64,000 nucleotides of DNA from Fimadaptatus sp050946055 (lineage in GTDB: Bacteria; Bacillota; Clostridia; Christensenellales; Aristaeellaceae): positions 1-64,000 of the forward strand of contig JBMNUB010000011.1 of the NCBI GenBank assembly GCA_050946055.1, written 5' to 3'. Shown in pieces: positions 32,753 to 42,018 of this stretch. The notes beneath the pieces were generated by a model. It ran no database searches. It was not told the origin of the DNA and was given only the letters and a program-made list of their open reading frames with translations. The position numbers were made by a program, and so were the translations under genes. Positions within the stretch are counted from its first letter, which is position 1. Every line of letters begins with the position of its first letter.

Positions 32753-33600
32753 CGCTGCGCCTCCTCTCCCTGTCGATGCAGCATCAGCAGGCGCGAGAGC
32801 ATGTCGCGCATCTCGCGGCGGTCGCATATCATGTCTACAAAGCCCTTCTCCAGCTGGAATTCGGCGCGCTGGAAGCCCGCGGGCAGCTTTTGCCTTATGG
32901 TCTGCTCGATTACGCGCGGCCCTGCAAAGCCTATAAGCGCGTTGGGCTCTGCGATTATCACGTCACCATCCATGGCAAAGGAGGCGCTGACGCCGCCCGT
33001 CGTGGGGTCGGTCAGCACCGCTATGTAGAGCAGTCCCGCGTCCGAATGGCGGCATACGGCGGCGGTGGTCTTGGCCATCTGCATAAGCGACAGTATGCCC
33101 TCCTGCATGCGCGCGCCGCCCGATACCGTGAAGCCTATCACGGGCAGATGTTCTTCAGTGGCGCGCTCGAACAGGCGCGTTATCTTTTCGCCGGTGACCG
33201 TACCCATGGAGCCCATCATGAAGAACGGGTCCATCGAGAACACGCCGCATCTGCGGCCCCCCATGGACGCAAAGCCGGTCACTACGCTGTCCACCTCGTT
33301 GGAGGCGGCGCGCGCCTTTTCCAGCTTGCCCTCGTATTCGGGGAAGTCCAGCGGGTTTCCCGGCTGCATGCCCGCGTCCAGCTCCTCAAACGAGCCGTCG
33401 TCAAAGAGCAGCGCTATGCGCTTGCGCGCGCCTATGCGCATGTGCGCGCCGCAGAAGCGGCATACGAACATGTCGCTCACCAGAGCGTCGTCAGCCAGCA
33501 GGCGCTTGCAGTTGGTGCAGGCAAAGCTCTCGGCGACAACGCCCTGATCGGTGTCCTCAAGCGCGTTCTTGGGGCGGCGGAACAGGTTCTTTGGCAGCAT
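32749..33600 (-). CDS. accD: acetyl-CoA carboxylase carboxyltransferase subunit beta
   Basis: AccD of 283 residues carries the N-terminal zinc ribbon (CTNCKRLLADDALVSDMFVCRFCGAHMR, four cysteines, about residues 28-50) and the crotonase-like carboxyltransferase fold with GGARMQEGILSLMQMAKT and ISDPTTGG-like VLTDPTTGGVSASFAM. The ATG at 33600 follows AAGGAAGTGA. It pairs with AccA to form the heterotetramer and overlaps accA by four bases. Confidence 0.96.
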   Translation of the reverse strand: MLPKNLFRRPKNALEDTDQGVVAESFACTNCKRLLADDALVSDMFVCRFCGAHMRIGARKRIALLFDDGSFEELDAGMQPGNPLDFPEYEGKLEKARAASNEVDSVVTGFASMGGRRCGVFSMDPFFMMGSMGTVTGEKITRLFERATEEHLPVIGFTVSGGARMQEGILSLMQMAKTTAAVCRHSDAGLLYIAVLTDPTTGGVSASFAMDGDVIIAEPNALIGFAGPRVIEQTIRQKLPAGFQRAEFQLEKGFVDMICDRREMRDMLSRLLMLHRQGEEAQR

Positions 33601-33613
33601 CTATGTCACTTCC

Positions 33614-34951
33614 TTACAGCTTGAGGCCTTCTATAAACGACGTGGTGTAACTGCCGTCTATGAACGCCTTTTCGTTAATCAGGTCGGAGTGCATGGGGCC
33701 GGTGTGATCAACGCCCTCTATCACCATCTCACACAGCGCGGCCTGCATCTTGCGTATGGCCTCGGCGCGCGTGGCGGCGTATACTATCAGCTTGCCTATC
33801 ATCGAATCGTAATAGGGCGGTATCTGATAGCCCTGATAGAGCGCCGTGTCGAACCTTACCCAAGGCCCGCCCGGTATGTGGAGTATCGATATCTGGCCGC
33901 AGCAAGGCGCGAAGTTGTTCTGCGGGTTTTCGGCGTTTATGCGGCATTCTATGGCGTGACCCACCAGCTTTATGTCCTTTTGCTCAAAGGGCAGCTCAGC
34001 GCCCGCCGCCACGCGTATCTGCCACTTTACTATGTCCGTGCCGGACACCATCTCGGTCACGGGATGCTCCACCTGAAGGCGGGTGTTCATCTCCATGAAG
34101 TAGAACTGCTGGTCGGGCGTGACCAGGAACTCCACCGTGCCTACACCCTCATAGTTTACGGCGCGGGCGGCGCGAATGGCCGCGTCCATCATGCGCGCGC
34201 GCGTCTCCTCGCTGAGCGAGGGCGCGGGGCATTCCTCAAGCAGCTTCTGATGCTTGCGCTGCATGGAGCAGTCGCGGTCGCCCAGGCAGACAACGCCGCC
34301 GTGCTGGTCGCACAATAGCTGCATCTCGATGTGCTTGACTTCAGTCAGGTACTTTTCCATGTATACGCCGTCGTCACCGAATGCGCCGCGCGCCTCGGCA
34401 CGCGCCTCCAAAAAGGCGCGCTCGACCTGTTCGGGCGATTCGACTAGGCGTATTCCGCGCCCGCCGCCGCCGCTGCGCGCCTTGATGAGCAGCGGCAGCC
34501 CTATGCGCTCAGCCTCGGACTGAGCCTGCTCCACGCTCTCAACCAGGTCGCAGCCCGGAACTACCGGCACTCCGGCGGCGCGCATGGTGCGGCGCGCCTC
34601 GTCCTTGTCGCCCATGCGGGTGATTATGTCGGCTGCCGGGCCTATGAACTTTATGTTGTTTGCGGCGCATTTGCGGGCGAACTCGGCGTTCTCGCTGAGC
34701 AGCCCGTAGCCGGGATGTATGGCCTGCGCGCCGGAAACTATGGCGGCGGAGATTATCCCGTCCATGTTGAGATAGCTCTTTGACACCGGCGCCGGGCCTA
34801 TGCATATGCTCTCGTCGGCAAGCGACACGTGCAGCGCATCGCGGTCGGCCTCGGAAAACACGGCCACCGTGGATACGCCCATCTCCTTGCAGGCGCGGAT
34901 TATGCGCACGGCGATCTCGCCGCGGTTTGCGATCAATATCTTGGGAAACAA
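33614..34951 (-). CDS. accC: acetyl-CoA carboxylase biotin carboxylase subunit
   Basis: AccC uses ATP to carboxylate biotin on AccB. I start it at TTG 34951, after AGGAGG and six bases, giving 445 residues (MFPKILIANRGEIAVRIIRACKE). Features are the ATP-grasp glycine loop KARSGGGGRGIRLV, the YMEKYLTEVKHIEMQLL segment, MNTRLQVEHPVTE and the GHAIECRINAE motif. The in-frame extension to 35245 is not conserved. A 375-base spacer separates it from fabZ. Confidence 0.95.
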   Translation of the reverse strand: MFPKILIANRGEIAVRIIRACKEMGVSTVAVFSEADRDALHVSLADESICIGPAPVSKSYLNMDGIISAAIVSGAQAIHPGYGLLSENAEFARKCAANNIKFIGPAADIITRMGDKDEARRTMRAAGVPVVPGCDLVESVEQAQSEAERIGLPLLIKARSGGGGRGIRLVESPEQVERAFLEARAEARGAFGDDGVYMEKYLTEVKHIEMQLLCDQHGGVVCLGDRDCSMQRKHQKLLEECPAPSLSEETRARMMDAAIRAARAVNYEGVGTVEFLVTPDQQFYFMEMNTRLQVEHPVTEMVSGTDIVKWQIRVAAGAELPFEQKDIKLVGHAIECRINAENPQNNFAPCCGQISILHIPGGPWVRFDTALYQGYQIPPYYDSMIGKLIVYAATRAEAIRKMQAALCEMVIEGVDHTGPMHSDLINEKAFIDGSYTTSFIEGLKL

Positions 34952-35326
34952 ATTACGCCTCCTGGCGCATATGGCGCGCCCGCGCGTGCCATATGCACGC
35001 AAACAGCGCCGCCTGCGCAGCAAAAGAATAGTTTGGCGGACGGGGAACGCATCCCCGGCCGCTTGCGCCTGTTTAGGCCTTGGCAGGTATACCTGCACAT
35101 ACAAGACCGCAGGGCGGATATCGCTACCTAGGGGAAGAAAATTGCAAATACCTAAAATGCCCATCGCGCATGCAGCTTGGCAAAGCAGAGCCTTGCGACG
35201 CTGACAGATAAGCCTTGCATGCCGGGCTAACCAACCTAGGCACACATGCGCAAAGACGGCAAAGCGCCATCCCGCCGGCCTTAACTCGGGCTTGCCATAT
35301 GTGCCGGCGCGCCCAACGCCTGATGG
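34952..35326. other. unexplained spacer inside the fatty acid operon
   Basis: All other genes from fabF to degV are nearly contiguous, so 375 bases without a gene are unusual. It has a 14-base perfect palindrome GCAGGTATACCTGC (35083-35096), an inverted repeat CATATGGC..GCCATATG (34968-34975, 34988-34995) just upstream of the accC SD, and GGGGA..TCCCC near 35042. I see no convincing promoter, terminator or small ORF. Confidence 0.4.
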
Positions 35327-35737
35327 TCAGGTCACAACAAACTGGAACTCGCCGCTGGAGCAAAGCTCGCCGTCCACGCGCGCCTCGCCCGTGCATACGT
35401 ACAGGTTGGCCATGCGGCGCTTGAGCTTTATCTCGGTCATCAGCACGTCTCCGGGGCGCACGGGGCGGCGGAAGCGCACCTTGTCTATGCCCGCATAGAG
35501 CGGGGTATGACCCTTTATCTCGCCCGCCAGCAGCACGCAGGCGGTCTGCGCGATTATCTCGCACTGTATCACGCCCGGCATTATCGGGTTGCCCGGAAAG
35601 TGGCCGCGCAGAAAGAACTCGTCGCCGCGCACGGTATAGCTGCCGTGCGCGGCGCCCTCCTCGTCCATGTGCGCCTCGTCCAGCAGCAGCATGTCGTCGC
35701 GATGGGGGAGTATGTCCATTATCTCCTCTTTGGTCAT
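35327..35737 (-). CDS. fabZ: 3-hydroxyacyl-ACP dehydratase FabZ
   Basis: The hot-dog fold dehydratase of the elongation cycle. ATG 35737, seven bases after GGAGG, gives 136 residues; GTG 35743 is too close to the SD. The catalytic motif GHFPGNPIMPGVIQCEIIAQ has the His and, further on, Glu of the active site. It starts MTKEEIMDILPHRDDMLLLDE, the typical FabZ N terminus. Short intergenic distance links it to accB. Confidence 0.96.
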   Translation of the reverse strand: MTKEEIMDILPHRDDMLLLDEAHMDEEGAAHGSYTVRGDEFFLRGHFPGNPIMPGVIQCEIIAQTACVLLAGEIKGHTPLYAGIDKVRFRRPVRPGDVLMTEIKLKRRMANLYVCTGEARVDGELCSSGEFQFVVT

Positions 35738-35753
35738 GTCCACACCTCCCTCG

Positions 35754-36206
35754 TCAATAGAGCTTGAACAGCGTCTGACCGTATTCGACCACGCTGCCGC
35801 TCTGCGCGCATATGTCCACTATCTCGCCGTCCTGAGTGGCGGTAATCTCGTTCATGAGCTTCATGGCTTCGACTATGCACAGCACATCGCCCTTCTTGAC
35901 CCGGTCGCCGACCTTGACATAAGGCTCGGAGTCGGGCGAGGGCGCGGCATAGAACACGCCTACCAGCGGGCTCTTTACCTCTACTACATCGTTGAAGTCC
36001 ACGCCGCGGTCATCGTGCGGCACATTGGGCGCGGCGGGCGCGGCCGCAGGCTCAGCCATGGGCGCGGGGGCGGGCGCGGCGGCGACAGGCGCGGCGCAGG
36101 CAGCGCGCTCCAGCTTTATGTGCGCGCCGCACTCGTCTATCTCTATCGCGCTCAGGCCGCTCTCGCGCATTATGGCCGCAAGCTCGCGTATCTCGTCTAT
36201 CTTCAT
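35754..36206 (-). CDS. accB: biotin carboxyl carrier protein AccB
   Basis: AccB has 150 residues: an N-terminal helical part (MKIDEIRELAAIMRESGLSAIEID), an Ala/Pro-rich flexible linker at about residues 37-62, and the C-terminal biotinyl domain with the biotinylated lysine in EAMKLMN. Its ATG overlaps the fabF stop by four bases. It carries carboxybiotin between AccC and AccAD. Confidence 0.97.
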   Translation of the reverse strand: MKIDEIRELAAIMRESGLSAIEIDECGAHIKLERAACAAPVAAAPAPAPMAEPAAAPAAPNVPHDDRGVDFNDVVEVKSPLVGVFYAAPSPDSEPYVKVGDRVKKGDVLCIVEAMKLMNEITATQDGEIVDICAQSGSVVEYGQTLFKLY

Positions 36207-37432
36207 TTGAACCTCCTGAGTGCCACAACCGCATTGTGGCCGCCAAAGCCCAGCGAAGTGGATATGGCGCAGTCAAGCTGCATCTTGCGCGCAGCGTTGG
36301 GCGTGTAGTCCAGATCGCAGTCGGGGTCGGGCTCGTTGAGGTTGATGGTGGGCGGCACTATGCCGTCGTTTAGCGCCAGCACGCATGCGCACAGCTCCAC
36401 AGCGCCGGTCGCGCCCAGCATGTGGCCGTGCATGGACTTGGTGGAGGATATCACGGCGCGGCGCGCCTCGTCCTCGCCCAGAGCCATCTTTATGGCCAGC
36501 GTCTCGGTGCGGTCGTTGAGCGGAGTGCCGGTGCCGTGGGCGTTTATGTAGAGCTGGCCGTCTATGCCGCCCATCTGCTCCACGGCCTGACGTATGGCGC
36601 GCGCCGCGCCCTTGCCCTCGGGATCGGGAGCGGTGATGTGGTGCGCGTCGCAGGTGTTGCCGTAGCCCACTACCTCGCAGAGTATGTTGGCACCGCGCGC
36701 ACGCGCATGCTCCAGCTCCTCAAGCACCAGTATGCCCGCGCCTTCGCCCATAGTAAAGCCCGAGCGGCGCTTGTCAAAGGGCAGGGAGGCGACCGTGGGA
36801 TCGTCGGTCTCGCACAGCGCCTTGCAGTTGCAAAAGCCCGCCACGCCCATGGGCTCTATCGCGGCTTCGGCGCCGCCCGCGATTATCGCGGTGGCATAGC
36901 CGTCCTTTATGGCGCGATACGCCTCGCCCACGGCATTGGTGGAGGTGGCGCACGCGGTCACTACGGGCAGGGAAGGCCCCTGCGCGTTGAACTTTATGGC
37001 GATGTTGCCGGTGGCGATGTTGGCTATCATCATGGGTATGTACAGCGGCGACACGCGCGAAGGCCCGCGCTTCAGCAGCTTTTCGGCCTCGGTGAACGAG
37101 GTGTGGAAGCCGCCTATGCCGCTGCCCACGTATACGCCCAGCTGCTCAGGGTCAATACTGCCCATTATGCCGGACTGCGTTACAGCCTGGTAAGCGGCGG
37201 CCATAGCGTACTGGGAATACAGATCCATGCGGCGGCCGTCGCCCTTTTCCATGCCGTAGTTGGTTATGTCAAAATCGCGCACCTCGCCCGCGACCTTGCA
37301 CTTATAGTCGGTCGTGTCAAAGCGGGTTATCGGGCCTATACCGCAGCGGCCCGCATATAGGCTGTCGCGGAAGGCGGGTATGTCGTTGCCAATGGGCGAT
37401 ATTACGCCCATGCCGGTTATTACTACTCGCAT
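36203..37432 (-). CDS. fabF: 3-oxoacyl-ACP synthase II FabF
   Basis: The 409-residue condensing enzyme of the elongation cycle. The Cys-His-His triad is visible in VVTACATSTNAVGEA, the NAHGTGTPLNDRTE loop and SSTKSMHGHMLGATGAVE. It starts MRVVITGMGVISPIGND. The SD GAGGTAG lies nine bases before the ATG. It is typical in length and in its place between fabG and accB. Confidence 0.97.
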   Translation of the reverse strand: MRVVITGMGVISPIGNDIPAFRDSLYAGRCGIGPITRFDTTDYKCKVAGEVRDFDITNYGMEKGDGRRMDLYSQYAMAAAYQAVTQSGIMGSIDPEQLGVYVGSGIGGFHTSFTEAEKLLKRGPSRVSPLYIPMMIANIATGNIAIKFNAQGPSLPVVTACATSTNAVGEAYRAIKDGYATAIIAGGAEAAIEPMGVAGFCNCKALCETDDPTVASLPFDKRRSGFTMGEGAGILVLEELEHARARGANILCEVVGYGNTCDAHHITAPDPEGKGAARAIRQAVEQMGGIDGQLYINAHGTGTPLNDRTETLAIKMALGEDEARRAVISSTKSMHGHMLGATGAVELCACVLALNDGIVPPTINLNEPDPDCDLDYTPNAARKMQLDCAISTSLGFGGHNAVVALRRFK

Positions 37433-37441
37433 CGTTCTACC

Positions 37442-38194
37442 TCACATGTAAAGGCCGCCGTTGACGCTTAGCACCATGCCGGTTATGTACGCGGCGCGGT
37501 CGCCCGCCAGGAAGCATACGGCCTCGGCAATCTCCTCGGGCTCTGCCATGCGCCCCATGGGTACGGCGCTCACGCCCTTGCTCAGCGCGTCCTCGCCCAG
37601 AGCTGCGGTCATCTCGGTGCGCACATAGCCGGGGGCTACGGCGTTTACGGTGACTCCGCGCCCGGCCAGCTCGCGCGCCAGCGTCTTGGTCAGGCCGATC
37701 ATGCCGGCCTTGGCGGAGGCATAGTTGGCCTGACCCGCGTTGCCCATCTGACCGGCTACGGAGGCTATGTTGATTATGTGACCCTTGCGGCGGCGCACAA
37801 AGTCGCTCATCGCCGCCTGAGTGAGCAGGAACGCGCCGGTAAGGTTCACATCGATGACCCTGCGGAAGTCCTCCTCCTTCATGCGCAGCGATATGCCGTC
37901 GCGGGTTATGCCCGCGTTGTTTACCAGTATATCGACAGGACCCAGCTCGTCGCGCACGGCCTTGACAGCGTCCTTTACCTCATCGGAATTGGACACGTCG
38001 CACTTTGCGGCCATGGCGCGCACGCCCAGCGCGCGGACGGCAGCCAGAGTCTCCTCGGCGGCCTGCGCGTTTCCGGCGTAAAGTATGGCTATGTCAGCGC
38101 CGGCCTCGGCCAGACGCAGCGCTATCGCGCGGCCTATGCCGCGCGAGCCGCCGCTTATCAGGGCTATGCGCCCGGAAAGCGATTCGCTCAGCAT
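37442..38194 (-). CDS. fabG: 3-oxoacyl-ACP reductase FabG
   Basis: An NADPH-dependent short-chain dehydrogenase. ATG 38194 after GGAGG gives 250 residues. The cofactor loop GGSRGIGRAIA, NNAGITRD, catalytic Ser in INIASVAGQMG and the Tyr-x-x-x-Lys in NYASAKAG are all present, as is the PGYVRTEM loop. The frame open to 38356 lies inside fabD and is excluded. The start overlaps the fabD stop by seven bases. Confidence 0.96.
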   Translation of the reverse strand: MLSESLSGRIALISGGSRGIGRAIALRLAEAGADIAILYAGNAQAAEETLAAVRALGVRAMAAKCDVSNSDEVKDAVKAVRDELGPVDILVNNAGITRDGISLRMKEEDFRRVIDVNLTGAFLLTQAAMSDFVRRRKGHIINIASVAGQMGNAGQANYASAKAGMIGLTKTLARELAGRGVTVNAVAPGYVRTEMTAALGEDALSKGVSAVPMGRMAEPEEIAEAVCFLAGDRAAYITGMVLSVNGGLYM

Positions 38195-39105
38195 ATGCAC
38201 TCCTCCTTGAGCGCCGCAAGGCCTGCGGCATCGCCCACGGCGTATACCTTTGCCTCGGGGCGTATCTTCTTTATCAGCCCGCACAGCGTCTTGCCCGCGC
38301 CCACCTCTATGAAGGTGCGCACGCCTTCGTCCCACATGCGCTCGACCGTCAGGCACCAGCGCACCGGCGAATCTATCTGACGCGCCAGCGTCTCGGCCTC
38401 CTGACCGCGCTCATAGGGCAGGGCAGTGCGGTTGGCATACAGCGGCAGATGTCCCTCGCCGAACTCTATGCCGGAGAGCGCCTCGCGCATGCCGCGCGCG
38501 GCGTCCGCCATGAACGGCGAATGGAACGCGCCCGAAACGGCCAGCTTCATGGCGCGACCGCCCGCAGCCTTCACCGCGTCCAGCAGCGCCTGCTCGGACT
38601 CCTTGGCGCAGGCCACTACGGTCTGGGCGGGCGAGTTGAAGTTGACGGGATAGGCGCGGTCTATGCCGCCGCACAGCGCTGTGACCTCATCGCTTGTGAG
38701 CTTTAGGACGGCGTACATAAGGCCGGGATTGGCCTCGGCGCAGGCCTGCATGAGCTCCGCGCGGCGCGATACCAGACGGAACGCCGTCTCAAAGTCGGTC
38801 AGGCCGCAAAACGCCGCCGCCGCCACCTCGCCCAGCGAGAAGCCCGCGCACATGTCGGGCGTAACGCCCGCATCCATGGCCAGACGCGCGCATACATAGT
38901 CCATCACGAACAGGCAGGGCTGGGTGTTTATGGTGGTGGAAAGTTCTTCCTTGCTGCCCTCAAAGCACATGGCAAGCGTGCCGGGGCGAAGTTCTTCCGC
39001 CTTGTCGAACAGCGCCCGGGCAAGGGGCAGGGAATCGTACAGATCCTTGCCCATGCCCGGGTACTGAGCGCCCTGACCGGCGAATACAAATGCTACTTTG
39101 TCCAT
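38188..39105 (-). CDS. fabD: malonyl-CoA:ACP transacylase FabD
   Basis: FabD loads malonate onto ACP. ATG 39105 after GAGGTG gives 305 residues, beginning MDKVAFVFAGQGAQYPGMGKDL. The nucleophile is in GFSLGEVAA (GxSxG), and the catalytic His in SGAFHSPFM. The upstream extension to 39453 is fabK in another frame. The gene overlaps fabK by 13 bases. Confidence 0.96.
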   Translation of the reverse strand: MDKVAFVFAGQGAQYPGMGKDLYDSLPLARALFDKAEELRPGTLAMCFEGSKEELSTTINTQPCLFVMDYVCARLAMDAGVTPDMCAGFSLGEVAAAAFCGLTDFETAFRLVSRRAELMQACAEANPGLMYAVLKLTSDEVTALCGGIDRAYPVNFNSPAQTVVACAKESEQALLDAVKAAGGRAMKLAVSGAFHSPFMADAARGMREALSGIEFGEGHLPLYANRTALPYERGQEAETLARQIDSPVRWCLTVERMWDEGVRTFIEVGAGKTLCGLIKKIRPEAKVYAVGDAAGLAALKEECIC

Positions 39106-40037
39106 TCGGCGGCACCTCGCAAAAGTTTTTCCGCGCCCGAAACGACGTCCTCGATTATCGCGGCGGCGGGCTCTATCTGCTTTACAAGACCGGCTATCTG
39201 ACCGCAGAGGAAGCTGCCTTCCTTCTCGTTGCCGTCCACAGCTGCCTTGCGCAGCGCGCCCACGCCGAACTGCTCGACCTCGTCGTTGGTGCTGTTGGGA
39301 TCGTACTCCAGCTTGGCGAACGCATTGGTGAAGGGATTCTTGAGCGCGCGCACGGGATGCCCCAGCCTGCGGCCGGTGACTATCGTGTCTATGTCGCGCG
39401 CGGCCACGACCTTGCGCTTGTAGTTCTCGTGCGCTACGCACTCCTCGGCGCACAAAAAGCGCGTACCCATCTGCACGCCCTCCGCGCCCAGCATCAGCGC
39501 CGCCGCCAGTCCGCGGCCATCGGCTATGCCGCCCGCAGCTATTACGGGTATGGATACGGCATCCACTACCTGCGGCACCAGCGATATGGTCGCCATCTCG
39601 CCTATGTGACCGCCGGACTCGCCGCCCTCGGCTATTACCGCAGTGGCGCCGAAGCGCTCGACGCGCCTAGCTATCGCCACCGACGGCACTACTGGCACGA
39701 CCTTTATGCCCGCAGGAACCCATACCTTCATGTACTTGTCGGGCATGCCCGCGCCGGTGGTGACTACCGGCACATGCTCCTCCAACAGTACCTGCGATAC
39801 CTCGTCCACATGCGGACTCATCAGCATCACGTTTACGCCGAAGGGCTTGTCGGTCAGCTCGCGGCAGGCGCGTATCTCGTTTCGGAGATACGCGCCCGGC
39901 GCGTTCATGGCGCTGATTATGCCCAGACCGCCGGCATTGGACACCGCCGCCGCCAGCTTGTGTTCGCTTATCCAGGCCATGCCGCCCTGAAATATCGGCT
40001 GGGCTATGCCTATGGCCTCAGTTATGCGCGTCTTCAT
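39093..40037 (-). CDS. fabK: FMN-dependent enoyl-ACP reductase II FabK
   Basis: The final reduction step of the cycle is carried by a FabK-type flavoenzyme of 314 residues rather than FabI. It has IAQPIFQGGMAWISEHKLAAAVSNAGGLGIISAMNAP, EGGESGGHIGE and the phosphate-binding IPVIAAGGIADGRGLAAALMLGAEGVQMGTRFL. FabK enzymes are insensitive to triclosan. The ATG overlaps the acpP stop by one base. Confidence 0.96.
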   Translation of the reverse strand: MKTRITEAIGIAQPIFQGGMAWISEHKLAAAVSNAGGLGIISAMNAPGAYLRNEIRACRELTDKPFGVNVMLMSPHVDEVSQVLLEEHVPVVTTGAGMPDKYMKVWVPAGIKVVPVVPSVAIARRVERFGATAVIAEGGESGGHIGEMATISLVPQVVDAVSIPVIAAGGIADGRGLAAALMLGAEGVQMGTRFLCAEECVAHENYKRKVVAARDIDTIVTGRRLGHPVRALKNPFTNAFAKLEYDPNSTNDEVEQFGVGALRKAAVDGNEKEGSFLCGQIAGLVKQIEPAAAIIEDVVSGAEKLLRGAAEWTK

Positions 40038-40255
40038 TACTTGGCCTCGTCGATGAGCTTAACTATGTCGCTTACCTTCTTGAGGGAAGCATCCAGCTCT
40101 ATGGTCACGCCGAACTCGTCCTCGAGCTTCATGGCCAGCTCAGCCATGTCCAGAGAATCCAGACCCAGCTCGGTGAACTCGCTGTCTTCCTTTACCTCAG
40201 AAACCTCTATGCCCTTGTAATCCGCCAGTATCTCCGCTACCTTGTCAAAAGTCAT
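40037..40255 (-). CDS. acpP: acyl carrier protein
   Basis: I start it at ATG 40255, nine bases after GGAGG, which gives 72 residues (MTFDKVAEILADYKGIEVSEV). The earlier ATG at 40264 directly abuts the SD. The phosphopantetheine serine is in LGLDSLDMAELAMKLEDEFG. The protein is acidic, as usual. The 217 bases between it and fabH contain no gene; an AT-rich GATAAT stretch near 40300 may be a weak internal promoter. Confidence 0.95.
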   Translation of the reverse strand: MTFDKVAEILADYKGIEVSEVKEDSEFTELGLDSLDMAELAMKLEDEFGVTIELDASLKKVSDIVKLIDEAK

Positions 40256-40472
40256 GATATTCATCCTCCATGTCGTATTTTTCTATTTTATTATCGCCGA
40301 ACCGCCGGCGTGGGATAACTCTGTAAATCGGCTGCGCATTAAGCGCGCCCGGAATGTGGACGGCAATCGCCCGGCAAAGGCAGTGCGCGCAATATGCCAT
40401 ATGCTTTCTCCGCGCAATGGCGGCGCATTGTGCCTACGCATCAGCGCCCGATATGCCCTAGCATTGGCGGGC

Positions 40473-41426
40473 TTACTTTGTCCACCTGAGCAGCGCAGCG
40501 CCGGTCACAAAGCCCGCGCCGAATGCGCTCAGGGCGATGAGATCGCCGTTTTTGAGCGCGCCCGACTTGTTCTGCTCGTCCAGCAGTATCGCGCAGGAGG
40601 CGCTGGAGGTGTTGCCGGTGCGCTCTATGTTGTGCGGCACGCGCTCGCGCCCGACCTTCAGGCGGCTGCGTATGGCCTCGATTATGCGCAGATTGGCCTG
40701 ATGCAGTATGTAGTGGTCCACATCGTCGGCCTGGAAGCCGCACTCGTCCAGCAGCGCGTGCAGATCCTCGGAGGAATAGGTCACGGCGGACTTGTATACC
40801 TCCTGACCCTGCATCTTCATGGTTGTGTCTATGCCGGCATCCTTGGCAAAGGGGCTGTTGCCGCGGCCGGCGCGCTCGCAGAGCACGTCCACATTGCCGC
40901 GCGTGGTGAGTCTGGTGCGCAGTATGCCCTCGCCTTCGCCCACGACCACCGCCGCCGCGCCGTCGCCAAACAGCACGCAGGTGGAGCGGTCGGTCCAGTT
41001 GGCTATGCGGCTCATGGCCTCGGCGCAGAGTATCAGCACCTTGCGCGCGCGGCCGGTGGCTATGTAGCTGTCGGCCATGTCCAGCGCGTATATGAAGCCT
41101 GCGCAGGCCGCGTTTATGTCCACGCAGGGGCAGTGCGCGCCCAGATATTGCTGCACGGCGCAGCTAAGGCCGGGGGTTATCCATTCGCCCTGAACGGTGG
41201 AGCATATTATGAAGTCAAGCTCCTCCGCGTTCACGCCCGCGTCGGCCATGGCGGCGTTGCAGGCGCTGCAGGCTAAGTCGTAAAGCGTCTCGCTGCTCAG
41301 TGCGCGGCGCGAGCGTATGCCCGTGCGCGTGGATATCCATTCGTCGCTGGTGTCAAGAAAGCGGGTGAGGTCGTCGTTGGTTACCTCAAGCTCCGGCAGA
41401 GCGCTGCCCGTTCCCAGTATCTTCAA
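40473..41426 (-). CDS. fabH: 3-oxoacyl-ACP synthase III FabH
   Basis: FabH starts fatty acid synthesis by condensing acyl-CoA with malonyl-ACP. It has 317 residues from TTG 41426, which overlaps the fabT stop (TTGA) and lies nine bases after GGAGG. The Cys-His-Asn triad is visible: DINAACAGFIYAL, HQANLRI and the Asn of NTSSAS. STRTGIRSRR near residue 33 matches the CoA-binding region. TTG and coupling may keep its level linked to FabT. Confidence 0.96.
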   Translation of the reverse strand: MKILGTGSALPELEVTNDDLTRFLDTSDEWISTRTGIRSRRALSSETLYDLACSACNAAMADAGVNAEELDFIICSTVQGEWITPGLSCAVQQYLGAHCPCVDINAACAGFIYALDMADSYIATGRARKVLILCAEAMSRIANWTDRSTCVLFGDGAAAVVVGEGEGILRTRLTTRGNVDVLCERAGRGNSPFAKDAGIDTTMKMQGQEVYKSAVTYSSEDLHALLDECGFQADDVDHYILHQANLRIIEAIRSRLKVGRERVPHNIERTGNTSSASCAILLDEQNKSGALKNGDLIALSAFGAGFVTGAALLRWTK

Positions 41427-41980
41427 ATGTCTACGCCTCCTTGACCGGCGCTTGTCGCCGGCCGCTTTTCGCTTGGCTCGCCCGCACCCGCATCCTGTGC
41501 GCGCGCGGTCAGCTCTCCGGCCTTGCTCTGAAAGAAGTTGTTCAGCACGCTAAGGCCCTCTATGAGCGCATCCTTGTCGGCCTCGGGCATGGCCCGCGCC
41601 ACGGCATGCACCATCTGCCTGTGAAAGTACCTGTGCGATATGTCGGCGCGCAGCCCCAGTTCGGTCAGATGCACGTATATGCGCCTGCCGTCCTCTGGAC
41701 AGCGCGACTTGTACACATAGCCTTTGCGCTCCAGCTTCTTGACCGCAACCGTTACCGAGGGCAGCGATATGCTCTGCATCTGCGCTATCTCGGTAATGGT
41801 GCGCCCGCGCTCGCGGCCGCGATCGCCGCTAAGCGACCCTATCGCTTCGATTATGTGCATCTCGCTTATGGACAGGTTCTCATGGCTCAGGTCGGAGAGC
41901 ATGGTCTCCTCGATGGTGCGTATCGCACGATATGTCGTCACCAGCAGCTCGTTGAGCTGCGCACAGAACCTGGCATCCAT
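41423..41980 (-). CDS. fabT: MarR-family fatty acid operon regulator FabT-like
   Basis: A 185-residue MarR winged-helix protein. The recognition region TITEIAQMQSISLPSVTVAVKKLERKGYVYKSRCPEDGRRIYVHLTELG (about residues 60-110) is typical. Its place as first gene before fabH and the same gene order as streptococcal FabT operons make FabT the best name. The C-terminal 30 residues are a low-complexity Ala/Gly-rich tail beyond normal FabT length (about 145). A near-perfect operator overlaps its promoter. Confidence 0.88.
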   Translation of the reverse strand: MDARFCAQLNELLVTTYRAIRTIEETMLSDLSHENLSISEMHIIEAIGSLSGDRGRERGRTITEIAQMQSISLPSVTVAVKKLERKGYVYKSRCPEDGRRIYVHLTELGLRADISHRYFHRQMVHAVARAMPEADKDALIEGLSVLNNFFQSKAGELTARAQDAGAGEPSEKRPATSAGQGGVDI

Positions 41981-41999
41981 GCGGCGCGCCTCCGTTAGT

Positions 42000-42018
42000 T
42001 AATTAGTCAAACTAATTA
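42000..42018. promoter_or_regulatory. putative FabT operator
   Basis: The inverted repeat TAATTAG-TCAAA-CTAATTA has perfect 7-bp arms. It overlaps the fabT -10 (42015-42020) and the probable transcription start, so a bound dimer would block RNA polymerase. Confidence 0.7.

Noticed and set aside
34952..35245. N-terminal extension of accC
   Set aside because: The TTG at 34951 has an ideal SD and matches the AccC N terminus; the extension is not conserved.
38195..38356. N-terminal extension of fabG
   Set aside because: It lies within fabD in another frame and encodes no conserved sequence.
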